Notes: a model not told the origin generated them from the sequence alone. A stretch of 64,000 nt of DNA from Phycisphaerales bacterium (GCA_947459215.1 CANHCQ010000005.1:19467-83466), one strand, 5' to 3'; counted from the stretch's first letter, positions 34,492 through 48,585 are shown. A program made the numbers and translations.

Positions 34492-35748
34492 ATGACCCGC
34501 CCAAGCCCGATCAATCCGTTGCACGAACAGGCCCAGGCGATGGTGCTGGGGTATGGCCCGGAGAGCGGGCCGACGGGGGGCGTAGAACCGATCGCGGTCG
34601 TGGGCACCTATGGCGAGTTGGAGTTGGAGTACGCCGCACTCCGCAAGGGGTGCCTGCTGCTGGACCTCCCCCACCGCTCAGTGTTGGAGGTGACCGGCAC
34701 GGAGCGGCTGGAGTTCCTGAACCGCATGGTCACGCAGGAGCTGAAGCCGGGGAAGCAGTGGCTGAGCGCCGGCGTGAGCGTGAACAGTTTCTGGCTGAAC
34801 CGCAAAGGCCGGATCGATTCGGATCTGCGGGTGATCGTGCTCGCCGACCGGGTGCTGCTGGAGTGCGATGCCCACGCTGCGGGACGGGCGATGACGGGGC
34901 TGAACGCGTACATCATCAGTGAGGACGCGGCGATCGCGGATCGCTCGCAGTCGTTGCACCGGCTTGCGCTGCACGGGCCGACGGGGGCGCTCCTGCTCGA
35001 CAGCGTGCGTGAGGATGATGGGGCACGGGTCGCGACGCTCGAGAACGGACGACATCAGAGCGTCACGCTCGCCGGAGCGAGCGTGCTCGTCGATCGACGC
35101 GATCTGACCGGAGTTCCGGGGCTGGACTTGTACGTTCCGGTCGAAAGCGTGCGTGCGGTGTACGAGTTGCTGCTCACGCGGGGATTCAGCCACGAGCACC
35201 CCCACGACCGCGCGACATCGGCTGAACAGTCGGCCAAGGTGCGGCTACGTCCCGGCGGTTGGCACGCGTTCAACATCGCGCGGATCGAAGCAGGTTCGCC
35301 GCTCTACTACGTGGACTTCGGGCCGGATTCGCTGCCCGCGGAAACCGGAGTGCTGGAAGATCGCGTGTCGTTCACGAAGGGGTGCTATCTCGGGCAGGAG
35401 GTCGTGGCGAGGATGCACTCTCGCGGCCACTCGAAGCGACGCCTCGTGTCGCTCCGCAGCAAGCCCGCATCGTTCAGTGTCAACGCGAGCAACGAGCACG
35501 AGAATCCCATGCACGCGATCGCCCAGCCGGTGGGCGGTGCGGCGGTCTTCGTCGCCGGGCCCAGCGGCGAACCGAGCGGCGAAGCTATCGGAACGGTGAC
35601 CAGTTCCACCATCGCGCCGATGTTGGGCGCGTCGGTTTTGTGCTTCGCGACGATGAAGCCCGAGGGCCTTGTCGCCGGCGCGACGTATGTCGTACCCGCC
35701 GAGGGCCAGATGGTGGCCATGACATTGAGCGAAACGCTGCGCGTGTGA
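34492..35748 (+). CDS. ygfZ: YgfZ/GcvT-like folate-dependent protein
   Basis: 418 residues from the ATG at 34492. The diagnostic motif FTKGCYLGQEVVARMHSRGH (K-G-C-Y-x-G-Q-E) identifies YgfZ (IBA57-like), which helps maintain certain Fe-S enzymes such as MiaB using folate. The T-protein fold is seen in LLLDLPHRSVLEVTGTERLE, FLNRMVTQELKP and GGWHAFNIARIEAGSPLYYV. The C-terminal part has a non-conserved insertion (SVNASNEHENPMHAIAQPVG). The longer upstream open frame lacks homology, so the ATG with normal start context was preferred. Confidence 0.88.
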   Translation: MTRPSPINPLHEQAQAMVLGYGPESGPTGGVEPIAVVGTYGELELEYAALRKGCLLLDLPHRSVLEVTGTERLEFLNRMVTQELKPGKQWLSAGVSVNSFWLNRKGRIDSDLRVIVLADRVLLECDAHAAGRAMTGLNAYIISEDAAIADRSQSLHRLALHGPTGALLLDSVREDDGARVATLENGRHQSVTLAGASVLVDRRDLTGVPGLDLYVPVESVRAVYELLLTRGFSHEHPHDRATSAEQSAKVRLRPGGWHAFNIARIEAGSPLYYVDFGPDSLPAETGVLEDRVSFTKGCYLGQEVVARMHSRGHSKRRLVSLRSKPASFSVNASNEHENPMHAIAQPVGGAAVFVAGPSGEPSGEAIGTVTSSTIAPMLGASVLCFATMKPEGLVAGATYVVPAEGQMVAMTLSETLRV

Positions 35749-35840
35749 CGAACGCGCAGCAATCGCACAGCCGTCGCTGCTGACGTCACGCACGCCTGGA
35801 GGACCGCCGTCGCGTTCCCACGCCTCCGCGTGCGGCCCGC

Positions 35841-37667
35841 TCAGCCGTTGATCGCGGCCAGACACTTCGCCGTCACGTCGGCGATCGGTACCACCTCGCC
35901 CTTCCCGGTATCGCGGCGGGTCTTGTACTCGACGCCGCCCTGCTCGAGGGCCTTGTCGCCGAGGGTGAGACGGATGGGCAGACCGATGAGATCGGCGTCC
36001 TTGAACTTCACACCGGCGCGTTCGTCGCGGTCGTCGATCAGGACATCGATCCCCTTACCGACGAGCTCGCAGGAGATCTTCCCCGCGATCTCCTGCTGCT
36101 TGGGGTCCTCGGGCTTCATGAGCGTGATGAGGACGTGATAGGGCGCGATCGGAGCGGGCCAGCAGATGCCGTTGGCGTCGTTGTTCTGCTCGACGCTGGC
36201 GGCCATGGTGCGGCTGACGCCGATGCCGTAGCAGCCCATGATGACGGACTTCTTCTGCTGGGTGGCGTCGAGGATGGCGAAGCCCATGGCGTCGGAGTAT
36301 TTGGTACCGAGCTTGAAGATGTGCCCGACCTCGATGCCGCGGCCGGTGACGAGCTTGGAGCCCGCGGCGCGGGGCGAGGGGTCGCCTTCGAGGGCGTTGC
36401 GGACATCCCCCACTTTCACGCGGCCAGAGTCATCGAGCGCGGCGCCGACATCGCGGCGCCAGTTGAAGTGCTTGGCGTGGTAGTCGGCCTTGTCGGCGCC
36501 GGTGGCCCAGAAGCCGCCGTGCGAAGCGTCGGCGTCGATGAGCAGCAGCGTGCCGGGGACTGCGTTCACGCACTTGGGCGAGACGTAGCCGATGGCAAAG
36601 CCCGCGGCACGGGCGGCTTTCTCGTCGGCCATGGCGATCTTCTTCACGCCGGCGAGGGTCTTCACCTTGCCTTCGTTGACGTCGTGATCGCCGCGGACGG
36701 TGGCGATGATCCACTTGAAGGACTTGCCCTCGCCCTCATCCACGCTGAAGACGATGGTCTTGAGCATGCGTTCCGGCTTGACGCCCATGGCCTTGCCAAC
36801 CTCGGTGATGCCGGGGAGGTTGGGGGTGTGGACCTCGGTCCACTCGCCAGTCGGGGGTTCCTGCAGCGTGCCCTTGGGGCGTTCGCCGGTTTCGCACTTC
36901 TCGACGTTGGCGGCGTATCCGCTGACGGGGCACTTGAGAATCGTGTCCTCGCCACTGGCGCAATTGACCATGAACTCATGGCTCGCGCTGCCGCCGATGG
37001 GGCCGGATTCGGCTTCGACGGCGGTGAAGTCGAGGCCACAGCGGGTGAAGATGTTGGTGTAGGCGCGGTACATCGCGTCGTAGGCCTCGTTGAGGCCGCC
37101 GGGGCCTTCCACGTGCATGTGGAAGGAGTACGCGTCCTTCATAATGAACTCGCGGCAGCGGAGCAGGCCGGCGCGGGGACGGGCCTCGTCGCGGAACTTG
37201 GTCTGGACCTGGTAGAGGTTCAGCGGGAGCTGCTTGTAGCTGCTGACCGAGCCCATCATGAGATGCGTGATGACTTCTTCGTGGGTGGGCGCAAGGGCGT
37301 TCAGGCGACCCTTGCGATCTTCCAGACGGAAGAGGTTCGCCCCGTAATCCTCGTGACGCTTGGTGCCCTCGAAGAGTTCGAACGGTTCGAGTGCGGGCAT
37401 GAGCAGTTCGGTGGCGCCCGCGGCGTCCATTTCCTCGCGAACGATGTCACCGACCTTGTTCAGGACGCGGTGGGCCAGCGGCAGGTAGTCGTAAATGCCC
37501 GCTCCAACCTGGCGGATGTATCCGGCGCGGTGCAGCAGGATGTGGCTGGGGGTCTCGGCGTCGTTGGGCGCTTCGCGCGTGGTCGGGATGAGCGACTTGC
37601 TCCAGCGGTGGCAGACGCCACTGCGAACGGACGAAACGACAGCCTTTTTGGTCGTGCCGGTGGTCAT
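35841..37667 (-). CDS. proS: Prolyl-tRNA synthetase, bacterial type
   Basis: 608 residues. It charges tRNA-Pro. Class II motifs: motif 1 region SHILLHRAGYIRQVGAGIYD YLPLAHRV, motif 2 TKFRDEARPRAGLLRCREFI, and motif 3 KKSVIMGCYGIGVSRTMAAS. Between motifs 2 and 3 is the INS editing domain (SASHEFMVNCASGEDTILKC, KTIVFSVDEGEGKSFKWIIA, VPGTLLLIDADASHGGFWAT), typical of the bacterial form. The C-terminal anticodon-binding domain includes VLIDDRDERAGVKFKDADLI GLP. A tRNA-Pro(CGG) gene is in the same window at 58412. Confidence 0.96.
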   Translation of the reverse strand: MTTGTTKKAVVSSVRSGVCHRWSKSLIPTTREAPNDAETPSHILLHRAGYIRQVGAGIYDYLPLAHRVLNKVGDIVREEMDAAGATELLMPALEPFELFEGTKRHEDYGANLFRLEDRKGRLNALAPTHEEVITHLMMGSVSSYKQLPLNLYQVQTKFRDEARPRAGLLRCREFIMKDAYSFHMHVEGPGGLNEAYDAMYRAYTNIFTRCGLDFTAVEAESGPIGGSASHEFMVNCASGEDTILKCPVSGYAANVEKCETGERPKGTLQEPPTGEWTEVHTPNLPGITEVGKAMGVKPERMLKTIVFSVDEGEGKSFKWIIATVRGDHDVNEGKVKTLAGVKKIAMADEKAARAAGFAIGYVSPKCVNAVPGTLLLIDADASHGGFWATGADKADYHAKHFNWRRDVGAALDDSGRVKVGDVRNALEGDPSPRAAGSKLVTGRGIEVGHIFKLGTKYSDAMGFAILDATQQKKSVIMGCYGIGVSRTMAASVEQNNDANGICWPAPIAPYHVLITLMKPEDPKQQEIAGKISCELVGKGIDVLIDDRDERAGVKFKDADLIGLPIRLTLGDKALEQGGVEYKTRRDTGKGEVVPIADVTAKCLAAING

Positions 37668-37730
37668 AGGGCGGAAGGTTAGGAGCGGGAGGGGGAGACG
37701 GTCAGGGCGACTGGTGTCGCGTGAGAGAAG

Positions 37731-37757
37731 GAAAAAGGCTTCGCCGAAGCGAAGCCC
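37731..37757 (-). terminator. Terminator between the 37791 gene and proS
   Basis: On the minus strand: GGCTTCGC-TTCG-GCGAAGCC followed by TTTTTCC. The 8-bp stem has a stable TTCG loop, at 37737-37756. It ends the transcript of the gene at 37791-38474, just upstream of proS. Confidence 0.85.
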
Positions 37758-37790
37758 CTTGACAGCTCGGAACCTCTAAACACTCCCGAA

Positions 37791-38474
37791 TCACCCGGCC
37801 GACGCGGCCTTCTTGTTCGCCGGCGACCAACCCAGCGACTGCAGCACCGGGAACCAGCGCTCCAGTTCGCGAGCGGCGTGTTCGCTCTTGCCGCTTTGAG
37901 CAGCGTTCCACCACCAGACCTGCTCGACCGGCGCGTTCATGTCGATCGCGAGATCGGCGAGCTGGCGATCGGAAAGATCGGCGTACGGAGTTTCGATGCG
38001 GATCGCGGGGCGTCCGTGGTCGACGCTGTCGAGGCTGGCGAGCCGGGTGACGAGCACGCTGCGATCGATGACGCGGGCGACGGATTCGAGATCGGGCGAC
38101 TGGCCACCGATCTGGACTGGCCAGACGACTTGATCGCAGCCGAGAGCCGCGGCTTGATAGGTCGCGGTAATGAGTGCGAGAGTCTGATGCAGCCCGCCGC
38201 CGTTCACGCCATGGGCACCGGGGCCGCGGAGATCCGCGGTCGCGTCGACCATGTCGAGCTCGTAGAGCTTGGCGTGCTTCTCGATAGCGACGCGGCGTGC
38301 GTGGTTGGTCTCGTCACCCACAGGCGTGAAGAGCACGATGGGGCGCGGGGATTTCTCGTCGCCACCGGAGGCGATGAGCGACTCTCGGGCAGCAGCGCAG
38401 GCGACCAAGGCCGCGAGCGAGCCGTCGGAGATGATGAGCGAGCGGGTGAAGATGTTTGTCTGTTGCCCGGCCAT
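37791..38474 (-). CDS. Conserved protein resembling a QueC/PP-loop domain without the PP-loop signature
   Basis: 227 residues from the ATG at 38474. The order of elements recalls QueC-type PP-loop ATPases: N-terminal strand-loop (SLIISDGSLAALVACAAARE), PIVLFTPVGDETNHARRVAI, a central TATYQAAALGCDQVVWPVQI, then RIETPYADLSDRQLADLAID before a C-terminal VWWWNAAQSGKSEHAARELE, comparable to the QueC zinc region. The SGGxDS nucleotide loop is replaced by SDGSLAA and the zinc cysteines are absent. It may be a non-catalytic paralogue or a planctomycete-specific family. The assignment is tentative. Confidence 0.55.
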   Translation of the reverse strand: MAGQQTNIFTRSLIISDGSLAALVACAAARESLIASGGDEKSPRPIVLFTPVGDETNHARRVAIEKHAKLYELDMVDATADLRGPGAHGVNGGGLHQTLALITATYQAAALGCDQVVWPVQIGGQSPDLESVARVIDRSVLVTRLASLDSVDHGRPAIRIETPYADLSDRQLADLAIDMNAPVEQVWWWNAAQSGKSEHAARELERWFPVLQSLGWSPANKKAASAG

Positions 38475-38672
38475 GAGAACTCCCCAACGAGAGATTCGCT
38501 GTCTCCTCGCCGCCGGATGTCGCCCAAGAGCGGCCGGCGTGCGAAGAAACGCAAACCTCACGTGCGGATACGCCCGGCGAGAGCCGGGGTTCCCTTTGGA
38601 ACCGTTTTCGGCGTTCCGATTGGTTTGGGTTTACTTCAAGACGGCGGCAATTCCTTCGCGGTCGTGAGGGTG

Positions 38673-40238
38673 CTACTTCGCGTAGAACCGCACGGCGTCC
38701 TTCTTGATGCCCGCGAGGTCTTCTTTGCGGACGTACATCATGTGGCCGCCCTTGTAGTACGTCATCGATACATTGCCCCGCAACATCGGGTCAAGCCCCA
38801 TGTGATCCACGGTGTATTCACTTGCAAAGAAAGGGGTTGCGAGGTCGAAGTAGCCATTGGCGACCCAGACTTTCAGGCTGGGGTTCTTACTCATCGAAGC
38901 GCGAAGCGTCTCGCTGACATCGACGTAGCGGCCGTCCTGCGTCTTCCAGGGGCGGACGCGGCCGGTGAGGATCTCGTAATTGACGTCGCTCTCCCAGTTC
39001 AACTCGCCGCGTACATATGCGTTCACCGCGGCGGTGTAGGGACCGAGGATCGCGGACATGCTGGGGTCGTACTCGAACGTGGCGGTGGCGTCGGAGCGGT
39101 CCACGCCTTTGTAGCGGCTATCGAGGCGGCCGACGGTGCGGCTCTGATCGCGAAGCAGTTCCTTCGTGAACTGCCCGATCGGGACCCGCAGGTCGCAGCG
39201 GAGTACGAAGTCTTTCGAAACGCCGAGGAACCCAGCGAGTTTGGTGGCGAACGCCTCGCGTTCTTCTTTGCTGATCGCGTCGCCTCGGGCGAGTATCGGG
39301 AGGTACTCGTCGCGTGCGAAGCGGCGTGCCTCGGCGAGGGTCTTCTCCAGATCGGCATCGAGCGGCGGCGCGAGTTTCTTGTGATGGAACGCGGTGGCGG
39401 TGTACGTGGGCAGGAAGAGCCAGTACGCGGTGTCGTTGCCGTTGTCGAAACTCAGCGTCTGAAAGTTGAGCACCATGGAGACGAGGATGATGCCGTTGAG
39501 ATAGATGCCCAGTCGGTCCTGCAATTCACCCGAAAGCGCCGCGGCCCGGGTCGTGCCGTAGGACTCGCCGATGAGGTACTTGGGGCTGAGCCAGCGATCG
39601 TTGCGGCTGATCCAGAGGCGGATGAAGTCGGCCACGGCGGTGGCGTCTTCGCTCAGGCCGTGGAACTGGGAGGCGTTCTCGCCCTCGTTGGCACGGCTGA
39701 AGCCGGTGCTGACGGGATCAATGAAGACGATATCCGTCAGGTCGAGCCATGAGTGCTCGTTGTCGGCGAGCTTGGCGGGCGGAGGGAGCGCCTCGCCCTC
39801 GTCGCCGAAGACGACGCGACGGGGGCCGAGCGTGCCCATGTGGAGCCAGACGGATGAAGAGCCGGGCCCGCCGTTGAAGCTGAACGTGAGTGGCCGGGAC
39901 TGTGGATCGACTCGTTTCCACGTGCCATCAGCGGCCTGCTCGAGTTTCTCATAGGCGATGTAGAAGATGCTGGCCTTGCTCTTGCCGTAGTCGTCGAGCA
40001 GCGGCATCAGCCCTGCGGTAGCGCGATAGTGGATCGTCTGGCCGTTGATGGTGATGTCGTGCTCGGTGACGACCGGGTCCTTGGGATCGCTCTTGGGTTC
40101 ACTCTTTTTCTCGGAATCATCTGCGGCCCTTGCCGGTGGCTTGTTCTGGTTGGCCTCGGCGGGGCGGCTGGCATTCTGGGCCGACGCCGCGGCCGCGAGA
40201 ACGGAGATGGCGAACAGGGTGATCGCTGAGGTCTTCAT
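38673..40238 (-). CDS. Exported S10-family serine carboxypeptidase-like protein
   Basis: 521 residues from the ATG at 40238, with a signal peptide (MKTSAITLFAISVLAAAASA) and a charged linker (DDSEKKSEPKSDPKDP). The alpha/beta hydrolase catalytic triad is visible: Ser in YLIGESYGTTRAAALSG, Asp in VWVANGYFDLATPF, His in YYKGGHMMYVRKEDL. The oxyanion and substrate site is FSFNGGPGSSSVWLHMGTLG PRR. S10 enzymes remove C-terminal residues at acidic pH in the envelope or outside the cell. It is divergent from hrpA at 40306. Confidence 0.92.
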   Translation of the reverse strand: MKTSAITLFAISVLAAAASAQNASRPAEANQNKPPARAADDSEKKSEPKSDPKDPVVTEHDITINGQTIHYRATAGLMPLLDDYGKSKASIFYIAYEKLEQAADGTWKRVDPQSRPLTFSFNGGPGSSSVWLHMGTLGPRRVVFGDEGEALPPPAKLADNEHSWLDLTDIVFIDPVSTGFSRANEGENASQFHGLSEDATAVADFIRLWISRNDRWLSPKYLIGESYGTTRAAALSGELQDRLGIYLNGIILVSMVLNFQTLSFDNGNDTAYWLFLPTYTATAFHHKKLAPPLDADLEKTLAEARRFARDEYLPILARGDAISKEEREAFATKLAGFLGVSKDFVLRCDLRVPIGQFTKELLRDQSRTVGRLDSRYKGVDRSDATATFEYDPSMSAILGPYTAAVNAYVRGELNWESDVNYEILTGRVRPWKTQDGRYVDVSETLRASMSKNPSLKVWVANGYFDLATPFFASEYTVDHMGLDPMLRGNVSMTYYKGGHMMYVRKEDLAGIKKDAVRFYAK

Positions 40239-40305
40239 GGCGAGAATGTACCGAGATTGACGGGCAAGCGTTGCATCCCCCACTCCCCCACCACCCGGCT
40301 GACGG

Positions 40306-44291
<3,986 letters not shown>

Positions 44292-44295
<4 letters not shown>

Positions 44296-46052
44296 TGGCT
44301 GGTGCGGTATGCTGCGGTATGAACGTGCGCTGCCGGACCGTGACGATGTGTGCCGCCCTGATCATGAACGCCGCAACTCCATTCGCCGAGGAACAGCGTC
44401 AGAGTGCACCCGGATTGCCCCGGGCGACGCGCTCCGAGGCCTATGCACCAAGAGCGATGGCAGCGACGAGCCATCCGCTGGCGACTCAGATCGCGCTCGA
44501 TGTGATGAGGCGTGGCGGAACAGCAGTGGACGGCGTGATCGCCGCGAACGCAGCGCTCGGGCTCATGGAGCCGACCGGCTGCGGCATCGGCGGCGACTTG
44601 TTCGCGATCGTTTGGGACCCCAAGGCCGAGGGCGGCAAGGGGACACTGTTCGGCTACAACGGCTCGGGGCGTTCCCCCAAGGCGATGACGATCGAGTTTG
44701 TGAAGTCCAAGGGTGTGGAAGAAATCCCGCCACTGGGGCCGCTGCCGGTGACGGTACCGGGGTGCGTGGACGGCTGGTTCGCGCTGCACGGAAAGTTCGG
44801 GAAGCTGGCAATGCAGGACGTGCTCGCGCCCGCAATCGGATACGCCGAGAACGGGTTCCCGATGGCACCTGTGATCGCCGACGCGTGGGCGATCTCGGTG
44901 CGACGGCTGGAGAAGTTCTCGAACTTCAAGGAACAGTTCACGATCGAAGGGCGAGCGCCGAAGGCCGGCGAGATCTGGAAGAACCCAAACCTGGCGCGGA
45001 CGCTGACGACCATCGCCAAGCACGGCCGCGACGGGTACTACAAGGGCGAGGTTGCGGCGACGATTGCGTCGTTCTTGCAAGCGCACGGCGGGGCGATGAC
45101 CGCAGAAGACCTTGCGGCCCACGCGGGCGAATGGGTGGAACCGGTGTCGGCGAACTACCGCGGCTACGACGTGTGGGAGATTCCGCCGAACGGCCAAGGT
45201 ATCGCGGCGCTGCAGATCCTGAAGGTGCTGGAGGGATTCGATCTCAAGGCGATGGGGTTTGGCAGCGCGGACTACATCCACACGTTTGTCGAGGCGAAGA
45301 AGTTGGCGTTTGAGGATCGGGCCCGCTACTACGCGGATCAGGCGTTCGCGACGGTACCGGTGCAGACGCTCATCAGCGCCGACTACGCGGCGGAGCGACG
45401 CAAACGGATCGATCCGGCACGGGCCGCACTCGCGGTCGAGCCCGGCGCGATCCCGACCGGGGCGGACACGATTTACATGACGGTGGCCGACGAGAGCGGC
45501 ATGATGGTGTCGCTGATTCAGTCGAACTATCGCGGCATGGGCAGCGGGATGGTGCCGCCGGGGTTGGGATTCATGCTGCAGGATCGCGGCGAGCAGTTCG
45601 CGCTGGTGGAGTCGCACCCGAACGCGCTGCAGCCCGGGAAGCGACCGTTCCACACGATCATTCCCGCGTTCGTGACCAAGGACGGCAAGCCGTGGATCAG
45701 CTTCGGCGTGATGGGTGGAGCGATGCAGCCGCAGGGGCACGCACAGATCATCGTGAACCTGATCGACTTCGGCATGACGCTGCAGCAGGCCGGCGATGCG
45801 CCGCGGATCCATCACGATGGATCCACCGAGCCGCAGGGAGCGGTCAAGCTCATGTCGAACGGCGGTGTGGTGAACCTCGAGCCAGGGTTCGCACCGGAGG
45901 TGATCGCAGAGCTCCAGAAGCGTGGGCACGTCATCAAGCCGGCCCCCACGGCCGTGTTCGGTGGGTACCAAGCCATTCGGCGTGACGCAGCCACGGGTGT
46001 GTACGAAGGTGCGTCGGAGAGCCGCAAGGACGGGATGGCTGCGGGGTACTGA
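44292..46052 (+). CDS. ggt: Gamma-glutamyltransferase/glutathione hydrolase
   Basis: 586 residues from the ATG at 44292, which overlaps the hrpA stop. An ATG at 44319 gives a more compact signal peptide (VRCRTVTMCAALIMNAATPF). It is exported and autoprocessed: the nucleophile is Thr in GADTIYMTVADESGMMVSLI, where small-subunit cleavage would occur before that Thr. Also seen: the N-terminal SHPLATQIALDVMRRGGTAV D, GGDLFAIVWDPK, PLGPLPVTVPGCVDGWFALH and the C-terminal VMGGAMQPQGHAQIIVNLI. It may use other gamma-glutamyl compounds; planctomycetes encode many members. Confidence 0.93.
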
Positions 46053-46062
46053 TGCCAGTCAG

Positions 46063-46965
46063 TCAGAGCGTCACCATGCCGCTCACGCATGTGACTGCCC
46101 CGCCACCAATCCAAATGTCATTTCCCTGCTTCGCCACGTACACGCGCCCGTCGCGACCAAGTGCGGTGCCTTGGCGGACAACGTACGTCGGCGGGGCAAG
46201 CCCGGCGCTGATGAGCCAGGAAGCGATGCCGGCGTTGAGGCTGCCGGTCACCGGGTCCTCGGCAAGGCCACTGACACCAGGGAAGAAAGCGCGGACTTCG
46301 AAGTCGATCCCGTCTGGGAGCGCGTGCGTAGACGAGGCGTGCGGGCCGACCAGGCCGACCTTTCCACGCGGTCCAACCACACCGATGTCAAGCTTCCCAA
46401 GTATCGCGGCGTCTGGCTTGACGGCCAGCACCTGCTCCGCCGAAGCGAGCATGACCGCACGCCAGTTCGGACCGTTGTCGCACCACGCGTGATGGAGAAT
46501 GTCGCTGCGGGCAATACCTAGGCCCTTGGCGATCAGCGTCACATCGGCATCGTCGAGCGGGCCGGACTTCTTCAACGGCGGCGCAGCGAAGGAGAGGCGG
46601 GCGTCGGCCCCCCCACCATCGCGACGGATGCGGACGAGACCGATGCCGCACTCTTGCACGATGTGCTCGCGCTTGGGCTTGGAGCCCGTGCTCAGCCACG
46701 CGTGACAGGTGCCAAGCGTCGGATGTCCCGCGAACGGAAGCTCGCGGCCAGGGCAGAAGATTCGGACGCGGTAGTCGGCACCGGCCCTGGCGCCCTCGGG
46801 CGTGGGAGGAAGCAGAAACGTCGCCTCGGAGAGGTTGGTCCAGTTGGTGAACTGCTGCATCTCATCCGTGGTCAACCCCGCGCCGTCGAGCACGACAGCG
46901 AGGGGATTGCCGCGATAAGGAACATGGGTAAAGACATCGATCTGCTGGAACGGACGAGTGCGCAT
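46063..46965 (-). CDS. PhzF-family isomerase/epimerase
   Basis: 300 residues from the ATG at 46965 (RTRPFQQIDVFTHVPYRGNP). The twin hot-dog-like PhzF fold is marked by YRGNPLAVVLDGAGL, the catalytic Glu in LSEATFLLPP, PGRELPFAGHPTLGTCHAWL and, in the second half, SGLAEDPVTGSLNAGIASWL. Members isomerise trans-2,3-dihydro-3-hydroxyanthranilate or unknown small molecules; no phenazine genes are present. It is convergent with ggt (10 nt apart) and divergent from the quinone oxidoreductase gene. Confidence 0.92.
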   Translation of the reverse strand: MRTRPFQQIDVFTHVPYRGNPLAVVLDGAGLTTDEMQQFTNWTNLSEATFLLPPTPEGARAGADYRVRIFCPGRELPFAGHPTLGTCHAWLSTGSKPKREHIVQECGIGLVRIRRDGGGADARLSFAAPPLKKSGPLDDADVTLIAKGLGIARSDILHHAWCDNGPNWRAVMLASAEQVLAVKPDAAILGKLDIGVVGPRGKVGLVGPHASSTHALPDGIDFEVRAFFPGVSGLAEDPVTGSLNAGIASWLISAGLAPPTYVVRQGTALGRDGRVYVAKQGNDIWIGGGAVTCVSGMVTL

Positions 46966-47052
46966 GTGTGGCTCCGAGCAGGTTCGCAGAAAGCGCGAGG
47001 CGTCGCTGTCTCGCTCGAAGGACCACGACACCAACGGACACTACGCTGAGGC

Positions 47053-48033
47053 ATGAAGGCGGCGATTGCAACTCGATACGGCGGACCCGACAGCGTGATT
47101 GTCGGCGACGCCCCGGACCCGATTCTTGGGCCCGGCGACCTGATTGTTCGGTCACTCGCAGCAACCGTCGACTCGGCGGACGCGCGGATACGGGCGATGC
47201 GCATGCCGCCGGGGTTCGGCGTCGCCGCCCGACTGGCGTTCGGTATCACAAAGCCGCGACAGCCGATCCTTGGCACCGCCGTCTGCGGCGAAGTCGTTCG
47301 GGTTGGTCCACGCGTTACGCGTGCCGGCATCGGAGATCGCGTCGTAGCGATCACGGGAATGCGCTTCGGAGCGCATGCGGAGCTCGTTCGAGTATTGCCG
47401 CATCAACCCGTGGCTTCACCGCCGTCGGGCTGGAACGCGGCGGAGGCGGCTTCGCTGGTCTTTGGCGGCATGACAGCGTTGTACTACGTGCGTGATCTTG
47501 CCGGCGTGCGTGCTGGCGAGCGTGTCCTCGTGCATGGAGCCTCGGGAGCGGTTGGCACCGCGGCGGTGCAGATCGCTCGGCACCTCGGGGCGGAGGTCGA
47601 TGGCGTCTGCAGCGGGCCCAACGTCGATCTCGTCCGTAGCCTTGGTGCGACGCGAGTGATAGACTACACGCATCAGGACCCGACCGGAGACCATGATCGC
47701 TACGACGTCGTGATCGACGCCGTCGGCGGGCGAACGTTCTCGCATTGGCGCGGCACGCTGCGCCCGGGCGGGCGATGTGCGCTGGTCGTGGCCGGTTGGG
47801 GGGACTTCCTAGCCGCGGTCGGCACGAAGTATGCAGAACGTCGCGTCCTCGCAGGGGTCGCTCCGGAGCGAGAAGAGAACCTTCGCGAACTCATGCGTCT
47901 CGCGTAGATCGGCGCGTTGCGACCCGTTGTGGATAGCGTGCTCGCACTGGATGACATCGCGCAAGCACACGCGCGTGTGGACAGCAGTCGCAAGCGAGGC
48001 AGCGTCGTCGTGCGATTCGGCTCCGAGACGTAA
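47053..48033 (+). pseudogene. Quinone oxidoreductase (zinc-less MDR family) interrupted by an in-frame TAG
   Basis: The frame from the ATG at 47053 gives a normal zinc-independent medium-chain dehydrogenase/reductase: GROES-like domain (VVRVGPRVTRAGIGDRVVAI), SLVFGGMTALYYVRDLAGV, and the NADPH-binding VLVHGASGAVGTAAVQIARH. A TAG at 47905-47907 stops it at residue 284. The same frame then continues with the family's normal C-terminus, IGALRPVVDSVLALDDIAQA then HARVDSSRKRGSVVVRF, to a TAA at 48031. One base change (GAG to TAG, as in LA-E-IGALRPVVD) would restore a 326-residue protein. So it is a fresh nonsense mutation, a sequencing error, or less likely amber readthrough. Confidence 0.85.
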
Positions 48034-48036
48034 CCC

Positions 48037-48585
48037 CTACTTCCCGCTCTTTGGCACGTGTTGATCGATGAGAATCTGATTGCCATCAGGGTCGACGATG
48101 ACGAAGCTGTCAGGACCGTTTCCATTCTCGTCGGCGGGCTTGACGGGGACGATGCCGCCAGCCTTGAGCTGCTTCTGGATGTCGCGCACGTCGTCGAACT
48201 GATTCAGCGCCTGAGCCTTGTGGTCCCAGCCGGGGTTGAAGGTGAGGAGATTCTTGTCGAACATGCCCTCAAAGAGTCCGATCGTGGTTGTCTCATTCTT
48301 CAGGATGATCCATTTCTTGCCGTCGCCCCCGAGCTTTGTAAAGCCGAGCTTCTCGTAGAACGCGCGGCTGGCGGGCAGGTCCTTGACGGCGAGGCTGATG
48401 GAGAATGCTCCGAGCTTCATGGTGGCTCCCTTGGCGTGCACCGCCGGCGTGCCGGGTGTGGTGGTGGGCTTGGGGTCTTCGCTCTGTGCCCAGCCGGCAC
48501 ACGCAAGAAGCGCAGCGCAGCCGACGGCGGAGAGTGCGACGTGCTTCAACGTGGTCCGGGTGTTCTGCAAGATGGCGTTGAGCAT
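48037..48585 (-). CDS. Exported glyoxalase/VOC-family protein
   Basis: 182 residues from the ATG at 48585, chosen because GAGG lies 7-10 nt upstream and because it yields a signal peptide (LKHVALSAVGCAALLACAGW AQ). The rest is one VOC module: LGAFSISLAVKDLPASRAFY EKLGFTKLG, IILKNETTTIGLFEGMFD and the final SFVIVDPDGNQILIDQH. VOC proteins act on glyoxal adducts, bind antibiotics or are dioxygenases. Here metal-ligand positions are only partly recognisable, so the substrate is open. Export of a VOC domain is uncommon. It is divergent from the AraC/GyrI gene. Confidence 0.8.
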   Translation of the reverse strand: MLNAILQNTRTTLKHVALSAVGCAALLACAGWAQSEDPKPTTTPGTPAVHAKGATMKLGAFSISLAVKDLPASRAFYEKLGFTKLGGDGKKWIILKNETTTIGLFEGMFDKNLLTFNPGWDHKAQALNQFDDVRDIQKQLKAGGIVPVKPADENGNGPDSFVIVDPDGNQILIDQHVPKSGK

